Assembly (NCBI GenBank): GCA_964016985.1
Contig: OZ024825.1
Span: forward strand, 32,146,057 to 32,210,056
Direction of reading: 5' to 3'
DNA: 64,000 bases
Origin: Anodontia alba
Taxonomy: Eukaryota > Mollusca > Bivalvia > Lucinida > Lucinidae
Below the pieces are notes generated by a model that was given only the letters and a program-made list of their open reading frames with translations, was not told the DNA's origin and did no database searches. Both the position numbers and the translations under genes were made by a program. Of the stretch, positions 47,801 through 56,060 are shown in pieces; within the stretch, counting starts at the first letter, position 1, and the number at the start of each line of letters is the position of its first letter.

Positions 47801-50800
47801 GTTAAGCTAACAATGCTTTGAACAACTGGGCCTTGAGCTCTATATGGGCAGCACCTAGCAAAAAGATGTCTTTGAACATGCGCAAAATGCACAGAGTAAG
47901 ATTCATCCCCGCACACAAGTCTCATCAGGGCATTTGCTCTTGGTACATTCTGTAGTGTTTAATGATGCTGTTAGCGAACAGTGGAGGACCTGATCAGACT
48001 GCTTGGATGTGCAGGCTGATCTGGGCCTTCCCTGTTCGCATATGCTCATATGCATTGTTTTGCATTTCGCAGCCTATAAGTGGGGTATCCAAATAAATAC
48101 TTTTTTCTCAAGAAAACATATGTTCTAGGTACTCACTTGAGTTGTTTCAGTGCTATGCCAAACTACGTTTATATCTTCCTAATTTAAACAAGTATACATG
48201 TGAATACTCATTATGATTATTTCCAACTAGAAATTTTAATGAAGTCCCTCGGGTAGAAAACAACCTCAACATGTATACAAACAGATAAGGCTGTATATCA
48301 GCTGAATCTGGTCATAGTCTTATCTGTATGCTCAAAGGAAGTCCAAGGTCCATGGATTATCTTATCCCTTAAATTGTCAATCACTACTGCTGCAGACAAC
48401 ATTTTGTTTTTACTTTATTTATTTATTTTATTTCATTTTTTTTTCAGAGAAAAGAAAAAAAAATAAAATAAAAATGTTGTGTGTTGCAATTGTGATTGGC
48501 ACCATAAGGGTTAATAAACTCTGCAGACCATGCTCAGAATGGCTAGAATCATCAAATGGGCTCATGCTGGTCAGACCTGTCATAACAATGACTTCTATTT
48601 CACACCTGTAGGATAGGTGGCAAACTTGAACGAAATACAAAACTGACAAACACGTAGCAATTTAATAATAAACAATGTTTTTGACTGCCAAATATTTGAT
48701 AATCAAAAACGATTAATCCGCATTTATAGTTGACAGTCATTTTGGCAGGCCAAAACGCAGGATTCTTAATAAAATCTTCTGCCTTCGTTGACTCTCTTGT
48801 CCATTCGCAACTACTACAAATCCAGTGTATATTTGAAGGGGCTTACAAAGCTACTTACAAACTATCCAGAATTGGTTCATCTGCAGTCTGTTTAACATTG
48901 TATACAGCCACACCACCATCATAAAGACCAACCTGTCACAGACAAAAGTCAAACAACACTATTAGCCCTTAAGCTCCTTTCACAACTGCAGCTGATGACA
49001 TTTTGAAATATGTTTTAATTATATTTCAGAGAAAATAAAGCTTGACATGTCATGTGAATTGTCTGCCTAGCAGACAATTCACATGAAATGTCAGGCCTTA
49101 TTTTCCCTGGAAAATAATTTACGACATTTAGATTGTCATTTGCAACAATTTTGCTTGGCACTTTAAAATTCAATAAAAGTACCCCATTATACATTATACC
49201 TCACCACTGGTATGTGCTTAAACTAGAAATGCTAGTAAGCAATTTCTTACAGGATACTTCATTTCATGCAAGACAGTGTATAAATTTCATTTGAAATGGA
49301 TGAAAGAAACCCGTTATCCCATGGAAAATGATTTTCAAAGTTTATCAGGGGATATTACTCATGGTCAAAATTGACAAATAAATGCCATTTTTAAACTGAA
49401 AATGCATTTATTCACCATTACTCCAAAACATGAAGTATGTCTGAACTCAATGCAAGACACACAAGTAATGGCATGGAAGATGATTTTTAACATCAGGGGT
49501 AACAACGTGTAAGAACTGACATATAAATTCCATTTTTGCAATGAACCTGTGTTTACTCATTAAGCCACCACATAAATTTCATATAAATCAGATGAAAGGC
49601 ACACAAGTTATGGCCTGTAACCAATGTTCAACAATCATTAGTAGTAAAATAGATATCATAATTGATGTATAAATGTCATTTTCAAAATGCATAGCTCCAG
49701 ACAAGAGGGTGTCCGCACAATATTTTTTTCTTATTTCTGCACAAAAACATATGTTGTGGGTACTCATTAGAAGCACCTCACTGAGGCACTTCTAATGAGT
49801 AACACAACATATATTTTTTTGGAGAAACAAAAAATATATCTGTAGTTTTCTGTTGAAAAAATAGTGCCTTATCTGGTACTGTGAAAATGAATTGTTACAT
49901 ATCTGCGATTAAACGATAACCAGAGTATGGCCCAAGTATGAAGACCCTGAACATGAATGGGAAGTTAGGACTACATACTCAGGACTAGAATGCCAGTAAT
50001 GTAGCAGAAGCTCACCTTCACTTTTACAAAGGTGAACTAAAATTGTAAACTTTTTGGCAACTGTAAATACAATTTTGAAATTTTTAACCCTTAAAGCGCC
50101 AATCACAACAATTGTCGTCTGCTTTGTCTTCTGTCGGTTACTTTAAAAGTCATTCTTGCAAACAGTGTGGACCCAGATCAGACTGCTCCTTTAGGAGCAG
50201 TCTGATCTGGGTCCACACTATTTGCCCATATGCAAAATGTAAGTTTGAAAAGTTTGCAAGAAGATGCAGCAGATGACATAAGCAGACGACATTTTCAGAT
50301 GCAGATTTTCTTGGCGCTTTAAGGGTTAACAGCAATGAATTTCGACAGTGTTCATAAACTCTTTAAATAAAGAACTGCCAAATGAGAAGCATTTCTGTAA
50401 AAATCTCCAACTAAAATAAATAATTATAATATATGTAACATAAAAATTAATGCTGCCTACCGCAAGAAGACTTGGATTATGCCTGGAGAAATCAGCTGCT
50501 GTTACCCCTTGTTTGCAAGTATACACTCTCTCTGGATACTGGAATAGAAAATAGGTGGTAGTTACAGAAAAGACTGATACAATTCTAATGAGTACCTACA
50601 ACATGGTCTTATGGAGCATTACCATAAGTATTGAGACAGACAGACCTGAGCAAACAGTCTAGACCCAGATCATTTTGTGGCATCTGATGAGGGTCTTTAC
50701 TTGTCAAGCAATATTTTAAACACATCAACAGGTAGTGGAACAGACTTTTTACAAATTATAGGACAAGTATGGTAAGGAGTTAAGTAAATACGGTATGTAA

Positions 50801-53452
50801 AAATCTCAATTATCGTCAAGTGCTATCCTTTTAAAGTCCTCTAGTGTTATATATCATAAAAATGTAAGACTCAAATGTCCTTGAACATGATATTAAGGAG
50901 AATGGTTATATTTTCAGAGGTGGCAGTACTGTTAACTCATTGAAGACTGGAGACCTCTAAACGGGTAACTGGTCACCAGTGCAGACCCAGATCAGATGCC
51001 GCAGCATCTCATTAGGTTCTATACTGTTTGCAAATAGTTCAACCATTTTTCTTCAGGAATATTTACAACATATAGCCTAACATAACTAAAATCTAAAATG
51101 GACTTTTCAAATATATAGTGTGGGAGAGTTTATTCAATCTTTAATGGGTTAAATTGTTTTGGCCCTTCTGGAAAGGGGTCTTCTCTAAAAAGAAAGAATT
51201 TGCTCCCCTTTCTTCTCATCTCTAGATAGCAAATTCTTTTTTTCTAAAAAGGGGGCTACTCTAAAAGGAAAGTATTTGCTCCCAAGAGGAGGGGGCTTGG
51301 CATGCAGGAAAGTAAACAGTCCCGAGCGACTTATGTCACACCTATGTAGAGTAGGACTGGTAAAATCATCAACCTCAACAGTTTACTGTGAAACCTGTGT
51401 AAGAGAGACACCATTGCGACTGACTTAAAAATAGTGGTTGATGTGGAAAAGGTGTCTGTCTTATAAGGATACATGTCATGTAATTTTGCTAGCAAAATTA
51501 CATGACATGTACCTTTATAAGACAGACACCTTTTTCACATCAACCACTGAAGTCAATCTCAAAGGTGGCTTTCTTACACAGGTTTCACTGTACTGCATAC
51601 ACATACACATACATAGAGAATTTGCTAAGGAGTATTTGATGATAATTCTGGGATATCATCTCTGGTTATCCAGAAAAACATATGCTGCAAGTACTTATAA
51701 TTATTAGAAGTGGTTTTTCTAATGAGTATCCACAATATATGGCTTTAAGAAGAAATAAGAAATATTATCCCAGAAATATCACCAAATACTATCCCATAAC
51801 CATTCCTCTACATATGGTGTCTGAATCTATTCCTTTCCTTCCATATTTGTATTTATGTATATTTAAATCAGAACCTCATTAAAGAAACTTATCTCAGACC
51901 TGCCACTGTTTTCCTTACCTCTGGGTTTTTCAATGACCAACAGAGCACCAAACCCTCTTTCTGATTGGAGAACTCAAACTGTCCATAACCAACTGCAACC
52001 AGATCCTAGGAAATAAAACAAACAAGGAACAGTTAATTGAAAAATCCATATTAACCAAATTACCCAAATATTTGGACAGATACACCTGATCAAGGTCTGC
52101 ACTACCTGCCATTCAACCAAAACTTTTAGACTCACCACCAGAAAGCCAAATAACTTGTTCAAATTTTGGGATAACATAGGTCCAGATAAGATGGGTATCA
52201 AGTAAATATTTTTCTTCTTTCTCCACAAAAACATATGTTGTGGGTACTCATTAGAAGGGCCTTGGCAATGCGCTTTCAATGAGAACCCACAACAGATGTT
52301 TTCATGGAGAAGTAAGAAAAATATCAATACTTTTGGATTGAAAAAGTATCTTATCAAGAGCTATGGATAAGCATGGTAAGAAGTTAAGCCATAAGGTGTC
52401 CAAATATTTACAGTGGATACAGTGTAGCATTTTCTCCATCGTTACCAGTATAGCAGACACCAAATGCATGAGGGAGCACAGCTCTCAAGATCTGCACTTC
52501 ACTGGTGACAGCTGAGGAATATACTACATACAAAAATTATAAAACAGGCAAATAAATTTCTATGTTACACTTATACAAAAGTGTAACTAGATATTTGATG
52601 GGGCTTGTTAAAAACCTTTAGAATGACTAAGTGGTAAAAATAACATAATAATAACCTCGGGGCCTGGTCATCACCTGGCACTGCAGCCTTATCTAGGCCT
52701 TTGCTGTTCCAAAAAAACTTAGACTCTTTTTTTTTTTGTTTGTGGCACGGCCACTGAGAGCATTATGCTATAACAAAATAACTATCGCAAGTGAACAAAT
52801 CAAATTATAAAGATTTTCAGATAAATCTTTTAGTGATCAATTTGTTATGCCAGGGCTGAAGTTGCATTAATTTTCATGCAAGTAAAAACATTGTCCACTA
52901 GTAAAATCAGATGACCTGATTTGCTGAACGTGTGTGTAGTGGGAATTTACATGTACAGTCGACTCTTGTTATCTCGAAGTCCAAGGGACTCTCTTAAATA
53001 CTTCGAGATATCCGTACCTCGACATATACCAGATTTGCAAAATTGCAAAAAAATAAATCGAACAACCACATTTCAAAAATGAATATGTAATTTGACTTAG
53101 AATTAGAGATATATTGAAAATATTGTGGAAAAGAGGAGAAATTGCTTCTTAGGAGCAATTTCTCCTCTTTTCCACAATATTTTGTTACCTGTTGTTAAGT
53201 TTCCATATTAAAACAAGGACCAGATTTTTACTTCGAGATAAACGGTTATTCGAGATAAGCGAGGTCGAGATAACGGGAGTCCACTGTATTTTATTTTTAT
53301 ACTCACAGGATTAACTTTATTCCAGCTGAGACAGCTCACATTATGACCTTGTGTCATCTTACATGTGTATGCCCACAACCTATCGAAGTTAGGACCCATA
53401 CCATCGGATACTGCCAGCTGCTGGGGTGCCATGGAAACATCACTGTCAATAT
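38696..53452 (-). CDS. DNAI4: Axonemal dynein intermediate chain, DNAI4/WDR78-like, C-terminal twelve exons
   Basis: Twelve minus-strand exons join in phase into 423 residues plus stop. The order is LWAYTC and NVSCLSWNKVNP, then DLVAVGYGQF, YPERVYTC, VGLYDGGVAVYNV, GKHTAPVWQIKW, LVSISTDGRVTQWSI, DLMRLKK, YLAGTEDGHIHRCSCS, GHTGPVYKIAWSPFVNDIF, SADWSVRLWHQDRPKP, KPVYDIAWSP, AVEVWDLN, CLLVGDSEGQVTV and an acidic Gln/Glu/Asp-rich tail. This is a WD-repeat propeller of the dynein intermediate chain family. The details (KHT-PVWQ, DLMRLKK, FVNDIFISCSADWSVRLWHQD) fit DNAI4/WDR78, the IC138-like chain of the I1/f inner dynein arm that regulates ciliary motility; DNAI1 is the next candidate. The N-terminal half, including the start codon, was not found up to 64000, so it is either beyond the window or in exons I did not recognise. 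Confidence 0.82.
38840..38965. repeat. Degenerate tandem repeat, about 55-bp unit
   Basis: Three units with ACTGTRTCAWCYACYA and TATCAGATTAAAGG-type sequence lie next to the last DNAI4-like exon. Confidence 0.6.
38998..39155. mobile_element. PH-family hairpin MITE
   Basis: GTATCTACTCTATAAGGAAA pairs with TTTCCTCATAGAGTAGAACC around CCCTCTGGGAGC. Confidence 0.85.
39517..39755. mobile_element. PA'-family hairpin MITE with triplicated loop
   Basis: GTAACTGTCCTAAAATTTCA left, AAAATTTTAGGAGATTTACC right. The loop repeats CTGATCAGGGTCAGACTG in tandem at 39598-39650. Confidence 0.75.
39998..40205. mobile_element. PF-family hairpin MITE
   Basis: CTTTGACAATTTATGCAAAA and TTCGCATAAAATGTCAAAG arms; right end TTTCACCCAGCATGCTAAGC. 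It ends 33 bases from the donor of exon 40238-40321. Confidence 0.75.
40238..40321 (-). CDS. DNAI4: DNAI4-like exon: last WD blade
   Basis: The acceptor is TTTTTAG-type (TTGTTTTAG) and the donor is CAG/GTAAGT. The 84-bp exon encodes CLLVGDSEGQVTVLQLRSMP and IPAAPEKQ. LLVGDSEG.V.V-.L is the closing blade of the propeller. Confidence 0.92.
40535..41675. mobile_element. PC-family MITE split by a 980-bp TIR element
   Basis: Left PC part runs from AGCTACAGATAAGAGGGGGT to CTTCTAATGAC; right part resumes CCCACAACATATGTTTTTGT and ends GCGCCTTATCTGTTGCTATG. Confidence 0.85.
40622..41601. mobile_element. 980-bp non-autonomous TIR element, TA target duplication
   Basis: Termini CCGTATACAGGCATGCACTA and TAGTACATGCCTGTATACGG continue as inverted repeat for about 26 bases with one mismatch (ACCCGCA / TGCGGGT included). 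TA at 40620-40621 and 41602-41603 fits a TA target duplication. No transposase frame is seen. Confidence 0.88.
41681..41882. mobile_element. PC-family MITE, rearranged
   Basis: AACATATGTTGTATGTACTC, GTTCTTCTAATGAGTAATG and a right part ATCTAGAGCTATTTG are present, but arms are repeated and out of order. Confidence 0.55.
41886..42478. mobile_element. PD-family MITE carrying a nested 306-bp element
   Basis: The PD left part runs from ATTACGAAAACATGCCTATT to AATGTATACCC. The right part is ACACCTGAAAACCCCAGTTT to GGCATGTTTTCGTGATG. The insert is 42091-42396. Confidence 0.9.
42091..42396. mobile_element. 306-bp TIR element with 8-bp target duplication
   Basis: Perfect 12-bp terminal inverted repeat ATACATGCCATA / TATGGCATGTAT. 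GTATACCC (42083-42090) and GTATACAC (42397-42404) are the probable 8-bp target copies, one mismatch. Eight-base duplications are typical of hAT-type elements. Internal AATTCTGTGAGATT-like repeats occur on both sides. Confidence 0.85.
42730..42890. repeat. Perfect palindrome (42-bp arms, 3-base loop) with duplicated right arm
   Basis: The left arm 42730-42771 (ACATGACATTGCAAATCCCA...) and right arm 42775-42816 are exact complements around TAA. From the loop outward a roughly 61-bp segment ending GTGTCCATCTAGTT is repeated at 42829-42890 with one change. Confidence 0.95.
42948..43023 (-). CDS. DNAI4: DNAI4-like exon: linker between blades six and seven
   Basis: The acceptor is TATGCAG and the donor is GAG/GTAAGC. 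The 76-bp exon completes a Thr codon and encodes LDPVIINNPTSGAKQTSVTF and ARNSE. A short proline/asparagine segment before the last blade is expected. Confidence 0.88.
43268..43512. mobile_element. PG-ended MITE with a GACCAAGATCAG hairpin core
   Basis: Ends TTAACCCTTAAACTGCCAAT and GGCATTTTAAGGGTTAA belong to PG; the core GTGTGGACCAAGATCAGACT is of the PA type. A very similar chimera lies at 50085-50330. Confidence 0.75.
43514..43756. mobile_element. PC-family MITE with two tandem hairpins
   Basis: The core ATTAGAAGTGCCTCTCT with AGGCACTTCTAATGAGTA occurs twice in a row (43596-43640 and 43665-43712). The ends are AGCTTCAGATAAGGC and TATCTGTAGCTAT. Confidence 0.85.
43783..43880 (-). CDS. DNAI4: DNAI4-like exon: sixth WD blade
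   Basis: The acceptor is TTCTTCAG and the donor is GCAC/GTAAGT. The 98-bp exon encodes KPVYDIAWSPRSSTVFACVN and EGAVEVWDLNIS. VYD-AWSP-SSTVFA and V-VWDL-- are the standard blade motif of this family. Confidence 0.93.
44329..44457 (-). CDS. DNAI4: DNAI4-like exon: fifth WD blade
   Basis: The acceptor is TTTACAG and the donor is ACA/GTGAGT. The 129-bp exon encodes 43 residues: GPVYKIAWSPFVNDIFISCS, then ADWSVRLWHQDRPKPILNFF and SST. The S-A-D-W-x-V-R-L-W motif is a canonical WD blade. Phase 0 on both sides. Confidence 0.94.
44487..44900. mobile_element. Run of PC fragment, PG and PB MITEs
   Basis: PC-like text AGATAAGATGCATTTTTCAA (44487-44545) is followed by a PG part (CATCTGCTGCAGTTGTGGC). 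A PB copy (44692-44900) then has the hairpin CAGATCAGATGGCTTCTTC. Confidence 0.6.
44967..45146. repeat. Inverted repeat inserted in PG-like sequence
   Basis: CTGACAGCCTGTAAAATTTC pairs with GAAATTTTACAGGCTGTCAG, and GATCAAAAATGAAATGA pairs with TCATTTCATTTTTGATC. PG-type text lies on both sides. Confidence 0.8.
45556..45643 (-). CDS. DNAI4: DNAI4-like exon: fourth WD blade
   Basis: The acceptor is ATTTTCAG and the donor is ACG/GTAAGT. The 88-bp exon encodes YLAGTEDGHIHRCSCSYNEQ and FLESYSGHT. G-T-E-x-G-x-I-H-x-C-S is diagnostic for axonemal intermediate chains. Confidence 0.92.
45690..45905. mobile_element. PA-family hairpin MITE
   Basis: GATCAGATGCCACAGAATGT and GTGGCATCTGATCTAGGTCT pair. 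CTACATTGTTTGC.ACTCAGTCCAC is duplicated. Confidence 0.75.
45906..46555. other. Intron, no recognised feature
   Basis: AT-rich intron of the DNAI4-like gene. Confidence 0.4.
46575..46758. mobile_element. PG-family hairpin MITE touching the next exon
   Basis: GGCTTGACATTTCATGTGAA arm and CTGGAACTTTAAGGGTTGAA right end, 9 bases from the end of exon 46767-46890; the donor lies almost in the element. Confidence 0.65.
46767..46890 (-). CDS. DNAI4: DNAI4-like exon: basic linker and FDFH motif
   Basis: The acceptor is GTTTTCAG and the donor is ATAT/GTAAGA. The 124-bp exon encodes LMRLKKMPTR, a lysine-rich loop (GGKKEKKGE) and GGLCFDFHTRDSN. The lysine-rich insertion followed by CFDFH is typical of this family between blades three and four. 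Confidence 0.9.
47293..47447 (-). CDS. DNAI4: DNAI4-like exon: third WD blade
   Basis: The acceptor is CTCCTCTAG and the donor is TATG/GTAAGG. The 155-bp exon encodes 51 residues including GKHTAPVWQIKWIEKERG and VLVSISTDGRVTQWSIRKG. The KHT-PVWQ and S-DGRV-W motifs are shared with DNAI1 and DNAI4; the basic RKGFESYDLM join resembles DNAI4. Confidence 0.92.
47588..47838. mobile_element. PE-family hairpin MITE
   Basis: GGGCCCAATTGTTCAAAACT and CTTTGAACAACTGGGCC ends with GCTTTTGCATTTGCAAAAGC centre. Confidence 0.85.
47840..48362. other. Intron with weak repeat traces
   Basis: A PL-like stretch (GACCTGATCAGACTGCTTGG, 47990) and a PC-like stretch (AAAACATATGTTCTAGGTAC, 48115). No exon. Confidence 0.35.
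48363..48515. mobile_element. PG-family MITE, collapsed
   Basis: CCCTTAAATTGTCAATCACT and GATTGGCACCATAAGGGTTAA ends; most of the arm is replaced by A/T runs. Confidence 0.65.
48859..48932 (-). CDS. DNAI4: DNAI4-like exon: second WD blade
   Basis: The acceptor is GTGACAG and the donor is GTTT/GTAAGT. The 74-bp exon encodes VGLYDGGVAVYNVKQTADEP and ILDS plus two bases of the next codon. VG.YDG.VA.YNV is the typical second-blade motif. Confidence 0.9.
48960..49172. mobile_element. PG-family hairpin MITE
   Basis: AAGCTTGACATGTCATGTGA with GTCTGCCTAGCAGAC loop and CACATGAAATGTCAGGCCTT. Confidence 0.8.
49173..49685. other. Intron, no recognised feature
   Basis: Two diverged blocks around AAATGCCATTTTTAAACTG and AATTCCATTTTTGCAATG suggest an old tandem unit of about 140 bases. 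Confidence 0.35.
49687..49888. mobile_element. PC-family hairpin MITE
   Basis: CATAGCTCCAGACAAGAGGG at left and GTGCCTTATCTGGTACTGTG at right; core CATATGTTGTGGGTACTCAT. Confidence 0.85.
50085..50330. mobile_element. PG-ended MITE with GACCCAGATCAG hairpin
   Basis: TTAACCCTTAAAGCGCCAAT and GGCGCTTTAAGGGTTAA ends are complementary. The hairpin GTGTGGACCCAGATCAGACT pairs perfectly with AGTCTGATCTGGGTCCACAC. Confidence 0.88.
50461..50538 (-). CDS. DNAI4: DNAI4-like exon: YPERVYTC segment
   Basis: The acceptor is ATTCCAG and the donor is GCG/GTAGGC. The 78-bp exon encodes YPERVYTCKQGVTAADFSRH and NPSLLA. It fits between DLVAVGYG and VGLYDGG as in DNAI4/DNAI1 proteins. Confidence 0.9.
50618..50805. 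mobile_element. PA-family MITE, degraded hairpin
   Basis: CATAAGTATTGAGACAGAC and GGACAAGTATGGTAAGGAGT flanks, short core. Confidence 0.6.
50935..51150. mobile_element. PM-family repeat
   Basis: GAAGACTGGAGACCTCTAAA, GTGCAGACCCAGATCAGATG and GAGAGTTTATTCAATCTTTA match the copy at 27020. Confidence 0.65.
51155..51330. mobile_element. PH-family MITE, rearranged
   Basis: GGGGTCTTCTCTAAAAAGAA, GGGGGCTACTCTAAAAGGAA and GGGGGCTTGGCATGCAGGAA; the arms are partly repeated in direct orientation. Confidence 0.6.
51380..51592. repeat. Long palindromic MITE
   Basis: GGTGTCTGTCTTATAAGG and CCTTTATAAGACAGACACC pair around ATTTTGCTAGCAAAAT. The outer ends are AGTTTACTGTGAAACCTGTG and CACAGGTTTCACTGTA. 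Confidence 0.85.
51615..51800. mobile_element. Hairpin MITE of the 24964-25145 type
   Basis: AAGGAGTATTTGATGATAAT and ATCACCAAATACTATCC ends; central ATGCTGCAAGTACTTATAAT is degraded. Confidence 0.6.
51919..52005 (-). CDS. DNAI4: DNAI4-like exon: first WD blade
   Basis: The acceptor is TTTCCTAG and the donor is GAG/GTAAGG. The 87-bp exon encodes DLVAVGYGQFEF, then KEGLVLCWSLKNPE, in phase 0 at both ends. DLxAVGYG is a signature of dynein intermediate chains. Confidence 0.9.
52060..52430. mobile_element. PA-family MITE split by a PC MITE
   Basis: PA text continues from CAAATTTTGGGATAA (to 52174) to GATAAGCATGGTAAGAAGTT (from 52366). The PC insert is 52175-52365, flanked by GATAA on both sides. 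Confidence 0.8.
52175..52365. mobile_element. PC-family MITE with short target duplication
   Basis: CATAGGTCCAGATAAGATGG to ATCTTATCAAGAGCTATG; GATAA repeated on each side (52170-52174, 52366-52370). This defines the PC termini as CATAG/CTATG. Confidence 0.82.
52431..52954. other. Intron, no recognised feature
   Basis: No hairpin or exon seen; a T run at 52727. Confidence 0.4.
52955..53290. mobile_element. TACAGT-terminated MITE with internal palindrome
   Basis: Ends TACAGTCGACTCTTGTTATC and CGAGATAACGGGAGTCCACTG; centre GAGGAGAAATTGCTTC pairs with GAGCAATTTCTCCTC. It ends 17 bases before the donor end of exon 53307-53452. Confidence 0.82.
53307..53452 (-). CDS. DNAI4: DNAI4-like exon: entry to WD domain
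   Basis: The acceptor (complement of CTGAAATG) is TTTCAG and the donor is CCT/GTGAGT. The 146-bp exon encodes 48 residues after two bases that complete an upstream codon. It holds FDRLWAYTCKMTQGHNVSCL and SWNKVNP, the conserved start of the propeller in axonemal intermediate chains. Confidence 0.88.
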
Positions 53453-53577
53453 CTGAAATGTATCCATATTTACATGTCAGAATGTTTCATTTGTACCTTG
53501 GTTTCAGTTTTCTTCCAGTTCAGATGAATTGAAAAAAAATAACAGAGTAAACAATGGAAGCCACAGGACTTATTTAA

Positions 53578-53757
53578 TAAGGAGTATTTGATGACAATTC
53601 TGGAATAATTTTCTCCAGTTCTTCATGTAACATATGTTGTGGGTACTCATTAGAAGCACCTCAGCAAGGTGCTTCTAATGAGTACCCACAACATATGTTT
53701 TTATAAAGAATTAAGAAAAATTATCTAAGAATTATCTTCAAATACTCTTCCTAAACT
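53578..53757. mobile_element. Hairpin MITE of the 24964-25145 type
   Basis: AAGGAGTATTTGATGACAAT and ATTATCTTCAAATACTCTTC ends; perfect core CATATGTTGTGGGTACTCAT. Confidence 0.8.
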
Positions 53758-53932
53758 CCACTGAAAGCCATGAAAAACTCGAAATTACTGATAAATAACA
53801 CCACCCGATACACCATATCTTGCAAGTCATACTGGAACTGCTTCAAGAAGGCCATTCCAATGAGTATCCACAAGGCATCTTTTCTCATAAAATTAAAAGA
53901 AAAATTACCTTCTGATTACACCCTTAATCTGG

Positions 53933-54170
53933 GTCCAGTTGTCCAAAGCATCATTAAGCAAAGTTAAGGGTCATTTCACTAACTGTTTTAGTGGATTCAA
54001 TATACAATATTCTGATATATTTTGCTGAAAAAATGTGAGTAGCTTTTGCACACTGCAAAAGCTACTCACATTATTTCAGCAAAAAATTTCAGCATATTTG
54101 CATATCACTCGATGTAAATTTTAACGAATTGTTAACTAATTACGTCGTTAGCTTTGAACAACTGGGCCCT
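53933..54170. mobile_element. PE-family hairpin MITE
   Basis: GGGTCCAGTTGTCCAAAGC and CTTTGAACAACTGGGCCC ends; GTGAGTAGCTTTTGCACACT centre. Confidence 0.85.
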
Positions 54171-54220
54171 GGTGCTGTTGCTGAATGATGATAGTATTCA
54201 TGTACTATCAACAGTACAGT

Positions 54221-54420
54221 AAATGTCCTAAAATTTTAAACATTTTCATTCCTTTTTTTTTGGCCTAAATTTTGCTTCTCTGTAGTTGTTTCTTAAAATA
54301 CTTAGTGGAATGGCAAATAGTGAAGACTCTGATCAGACTGCTTCTGATCTGGTTCTGCACTGTTTGCATAGGCTATTTTGTTAGAAATAGTGTACAAAAG
54401 TTTAGGACATTTACTGTAGT
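54221..54420. mobile_element. PA'-family hairpin MITE
   Basis: GTAAATGTCCTAAAATTTTA and AAAGTTTAGGACATTTAC ends are complementary; core GATCAGACTGCTTCTGATC. Confidence 0.75.
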
Positions 54421-54789
54421 TCAGCAAAGTACTGCACAGACTTAAAGCAACAAAGCCATCATTTCTGGCCTTTTTAAATGAAGGTATGCTAGTTTATTCA
54501 ATATGAGGGTGACTGCTTTGCAGTCTTGGGTCATCCAGCAAGTGTGGGCATAAAAAATAACAGTACCAATAACACAATGTTCTTCATATCCACCAATTGT
54601 TCAGTGAATTATGTAGGGACCTATATTTTTTTCCTTGTACAATTTAATTAAATGAATACTTAGAAGATGTACTCCATGTGTATATGGACAGTAATTGGCT
54701 GTAGTTTATATAAAATTAATGATAACTAAGAAACTTCATTCTGAAACCCACATACACATGTAAGCAATCCAAATCTATGGTAAACACCA

Positions 54790-55102
54790 AAATATTCAGT
54801 CAATACTCATTATTTTACATATCTGGGTCCAGTTGTTCAAAACATCGTTAGCTTAACGAGCTCGTTAAGGGTCATTTCGTTAACTGTTTTAGCGGATTCA
54901 ATATACAATATTCTGATATTTTTTGCTGAAAAAATGTGAGTAGCTTTTGCACTGCAAAAGCTACTCACATTTTTTCAGCAAAAAATTTCAGCATATTTGC
55001 GTATCACTCGATGTAAATTTTAACGAATCGTTAACTAACGATGTCGTTAGCTTTGAACAACTGGGCCCAAATATTCAGTCAATACTCGTTATTTTACATA
55101 TC
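54790..55102. mobile_element. PE-family MITE flanked by 34-bp direct repeats
   Basis: The segment starting AAATATTCAGTCAATACTC occurs at 54790-54823 and 55069-55102 with one mismatch. The PE element lies between (54824-55068), with intact GTGAGTAGCTTTTGCACTGC hairpin. Confidence 0.92.
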
Positions 55103-55584
55103 AGTGGTATATATCAATATCTGATATTTTTCTCACTTGTAGAAACCCAGCTGATAAATTAGGAAAAAATCATTTGCCCTTTCCAATGTAGGAACTGTAC
55201 ATCATCAATCCAAAATGTAACATTTTGACAAAAAAAAACAAAAAATATTTTTGTGACAATTTATCTTCTTTACAGTGTAGATTTGTACATAATGCATAAC
55301 CTTCTACCCTAAAAAATAATGGAACTTTAAAATGGGTTGGACTTGATCTTTCTTTTTTTTTTCAGAAAAATGGGAAACAAAAATGGAAAGTAATTACTAC
55401 TTTTAAAAGCATGCTTTTAGTAACTACGGGAGTATTATACATCCAAAACAATACAAACTATCATAGCATGCATTTAACAAAACAGTCATAAAGAAAGAGA
55501 AAATATGATGCATATGTGAGCATAACCAATTTGCTGACAAATTAGTGAAGGGAAAACAAAACTTATGTAGCCTTGATCCTAATT
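55103..55584. other. No recognised feature
   Basis: A hairpin-like TACTTTTAAAAGCATGCTTTTAGTA at about 55400 is the only structure seen. Confidence 0.4.
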
Positions 55585-55795
55585 TGTCTTAACATTTTGA
55601 ATTCTGGGTAAAAAATTCAGCAGGTGGCAATTTGATTTTTTTTTCTAAACACAGAGTCTATTATATTAAGCAAAGTGTCTCCTTAGAAGACAATTTGTGT
55701 GAAATCTCAAGCACTATTTTCTTGGAAAAATAAAAAGTATCCTCAATTTGTCACCTGCTGAATTTTCCCACAAAAAAGGTAAAGGTTAAATTGAC
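55585..55795. mobile_element. PF-family hairpin MITE
   Basis: TTTTGAATTCTGGGTAAAAA left end, TTTGTCACCTGCTGAATTTT right arm; the core is diverged. Confidence 0.65.
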
Positions 55796-55844
55796 CTCCA
55801 TATTCCATAACTATTAGTATTAGGACATCTTAACCCATTGCTGT

Positions 55845-56060
55845 ACTACCATAATATCCTTAAATATTTGGGACAGACAGGCCTGAGCAAACAGTGTAGA
55901 CCCAGATCAGATGCTGCAAAAGGTGGCATCTGATCAGGGTCTACACTGTTTGCCATTCATCCAGCACTATCTTAGTCACACCAATGGGTAGTAAAACATA
56001 CTTTTTCAAATTCTTGGACAAGTATGGTAAGGAGTTAAGGTGTCCCAATACTTACAGTAA
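55845..56060. mobile_element. PA-family hairpin MITE
   Basis: GTGTAGACCCAGATCAGATG with CATCTGATCAGGGTCTACAC; ATATTTGGGACAGACAGG and GTGTCCCAATACTTACAG ends. Confidence 0.85.

Noticed and set aside
49588..49776. Repeated open frames of the type [14 protein letters not shown]
   Set aside because: The same peptide recurs at many places because it is the translation of the PC hairpin arm (GAGTACCCACAACATATG...).
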